Source: Firmicutes bacterium UBA995
Lineage (GTDB): Bacteria > Bacillota > Sulfobacillia > UBA995
NCBI GenBank assembly: GCA_002291985.1
Contig: DBBB01000159.1
Coordinates: 6,678-12,079 of the forward strand
Reading direction: 5' to 3'
DNA length: 5,402 nucleotides
Of the stretch, positions 4,876 through 5,402 are shown piece after piece (within the stretch, counting starts at the first letter, position 1; each line of letters opens with the position of its first letter). Below the pieces are notes generated by a model, which saw only the letters and a list, made by a program, of their open reading frames with translations, did not search any database and was not told the origin of the DNA. The position numbers and the translations under genes are program-made.

Positions 4876-5402
4876 TCACAGGGGGCGCGGCTGGAAACCT
4901 TCTCCCATGACTTCCGTGACATCGGTGACGATCAGAAAGGCGGCCGGATCGATCGCCTGGACGGCCGGCTTCAGTCGGGCGATCTCCCGCGGGCTGACCA
5001 CCACCAGGATGACCTTGCGCTCCTGCGCGGTATAGCCGCCCCAGCCACTGAGATAGGTCAGTCCCCGGGAGAAGTCGTCCATGATCACCCGGGCGATGGC
5101 TTCGGGCTGGTCGGAAATGATGATGGCTGCCTTTGCCCGCGATATCCCCTCTTGCAGGTACTCGCCGACCCGTCCGCCGAGGAAAGTGACGATCAGGGCA
5201 TACAGGGCAGCTCCCGTACCCAGGGTAAGGCCGACCACCGACAGGATAAGCGCGTCGACTACCGTGTAGGTAACGGTGAGCGAGACCCCATGCCGGCGCT
5301 TGAGATACCAGGCGAGGATGTCCATCCCCCCCGACGTCGCGCCAACCCGGAGCATCATGCCCCAGCCCAGGCCCCCTACTACACCGCCGTACAGCGTCGC
5401 CA
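4876..5402 (-). CDS. YitT family membrane protein with C-terminal DUF2179 domain (5' end beyond window)
   Basis: About 175 C-terminal residues are visible of a family usually near 280-290 aa; roughly 110 N-terminal residues lie past base 5402. The frame stays open through 5402 (ATLYGGVVGGLGWG precedes the first internal Met), so the ATG at 5358 is not the start. The visible part has the YitT signature GATSGGMDILAWYLKRR (about 5292-5342), two hydrophobic spans, then the soluble DUF2179 domain with SRGLTYLSGWGGYTAQER, VVSPREIARL and the closing DPAAFLIVTDVTEVMGEGF. Members are multi-spanning inner-membrane proteins common in Bacillota; their biochemical role is not established, and the DUF2179 domain resembles small ligand-binding folds. 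It converges on the ZIP gene with 37 bases between stops; I see only a weak 4-bp stem there (CGCG-TCCT-CGCG) and no T run, so no terminator is called. Confidence 0.92.
   Translation of the reverse strand, partial: ATLYGGVVGGLGWGMMLRVGATSGGMDILAWYLKRRHGVSLTVTYTVVDALILSVVGLTLGTGAALYALIVTFLGGRVGEYLQEGISRAKAAIIISDQPEAIARVIMDDFSRGLTYLSGWGGYTAQERKVILVVVSPREIARLKPAVQAIDPAAFLIVTDVTEVMGEGFQPRPL

Overview
This is a high-GC bacterial window. The gene set (YitT/DUF2179 membrane protein, BsuPI-domain lipoprotein, tungsten/molybdenum aldehyde:ferredoxin oxidoreductase, GufA/ZupT-like ZIP transporter, YciV-type PHP phosphoesterase) and the strong purine-rich Shine-Dalgarno sites fit a high-GC, probably anaerobic and perhaps thermophilic member of the Bacillota (the Symbiobacterium / Thermaerobacter / Limnochordia kind of lineage). 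That placement is inferred from the families present; no marker gene is in view.

Layout, left to right. Bases 1-56 hold short direct repeats and a perfect 6-bp hairpin with no gene. Bases 57-2923 are a tight two-gene minus-strand operon: a PHP-domain phosphoesterase (start GTG 2923) followed after 2 bases by a full-length AOR-family oxidoreductase. The last codons of the PHP gene serve as the AOR ribosome binding site, so the two are probably translationally coupled. A TGn-extended -10 element at 3000-3008 is a candidate promoter for the operon. Bases 3045-3562 on the plus strand hold the remains of a class I SAM-dependent methyltransferase: motif I is in one frame and the DVME/PGG half in another, with the middle of the fold deleted. 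It runs into the 3' end of a convergent minus-strand gene for a BsuPI-domain lipoprotein (3487-3909). A 188-base gap (3910-4097) separates that gene from a divergent plus-strand ZIP metal transporter (4098-4838), whose start is either TTG or is obscured by a 1-base frameshift. A YitT/DUF2179 membrane protein (4876-5402, minus) converges on it and runs off the right edge without its N-terminus.

How the genes work together. The AOR would oxidise aldehydes to acids using ferredoxin and a tungsto- or molybdopterin cofactor, and it shares a transcript with a metal-dependent phosphoesterase whose substrate cannot be told from sequence. The ZIP transporter, lipoprotein and YitT protein look like independent envelope or membrane functions. 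I see no defence system, CRISPR array, tRNA or rRNA, and nothing that clearly amounts to a new system. The most informative items are the broken methyltransferase, the coupled PHP-AOR pair, the uncertain ZIP start and the repeat cluster at the left edge.
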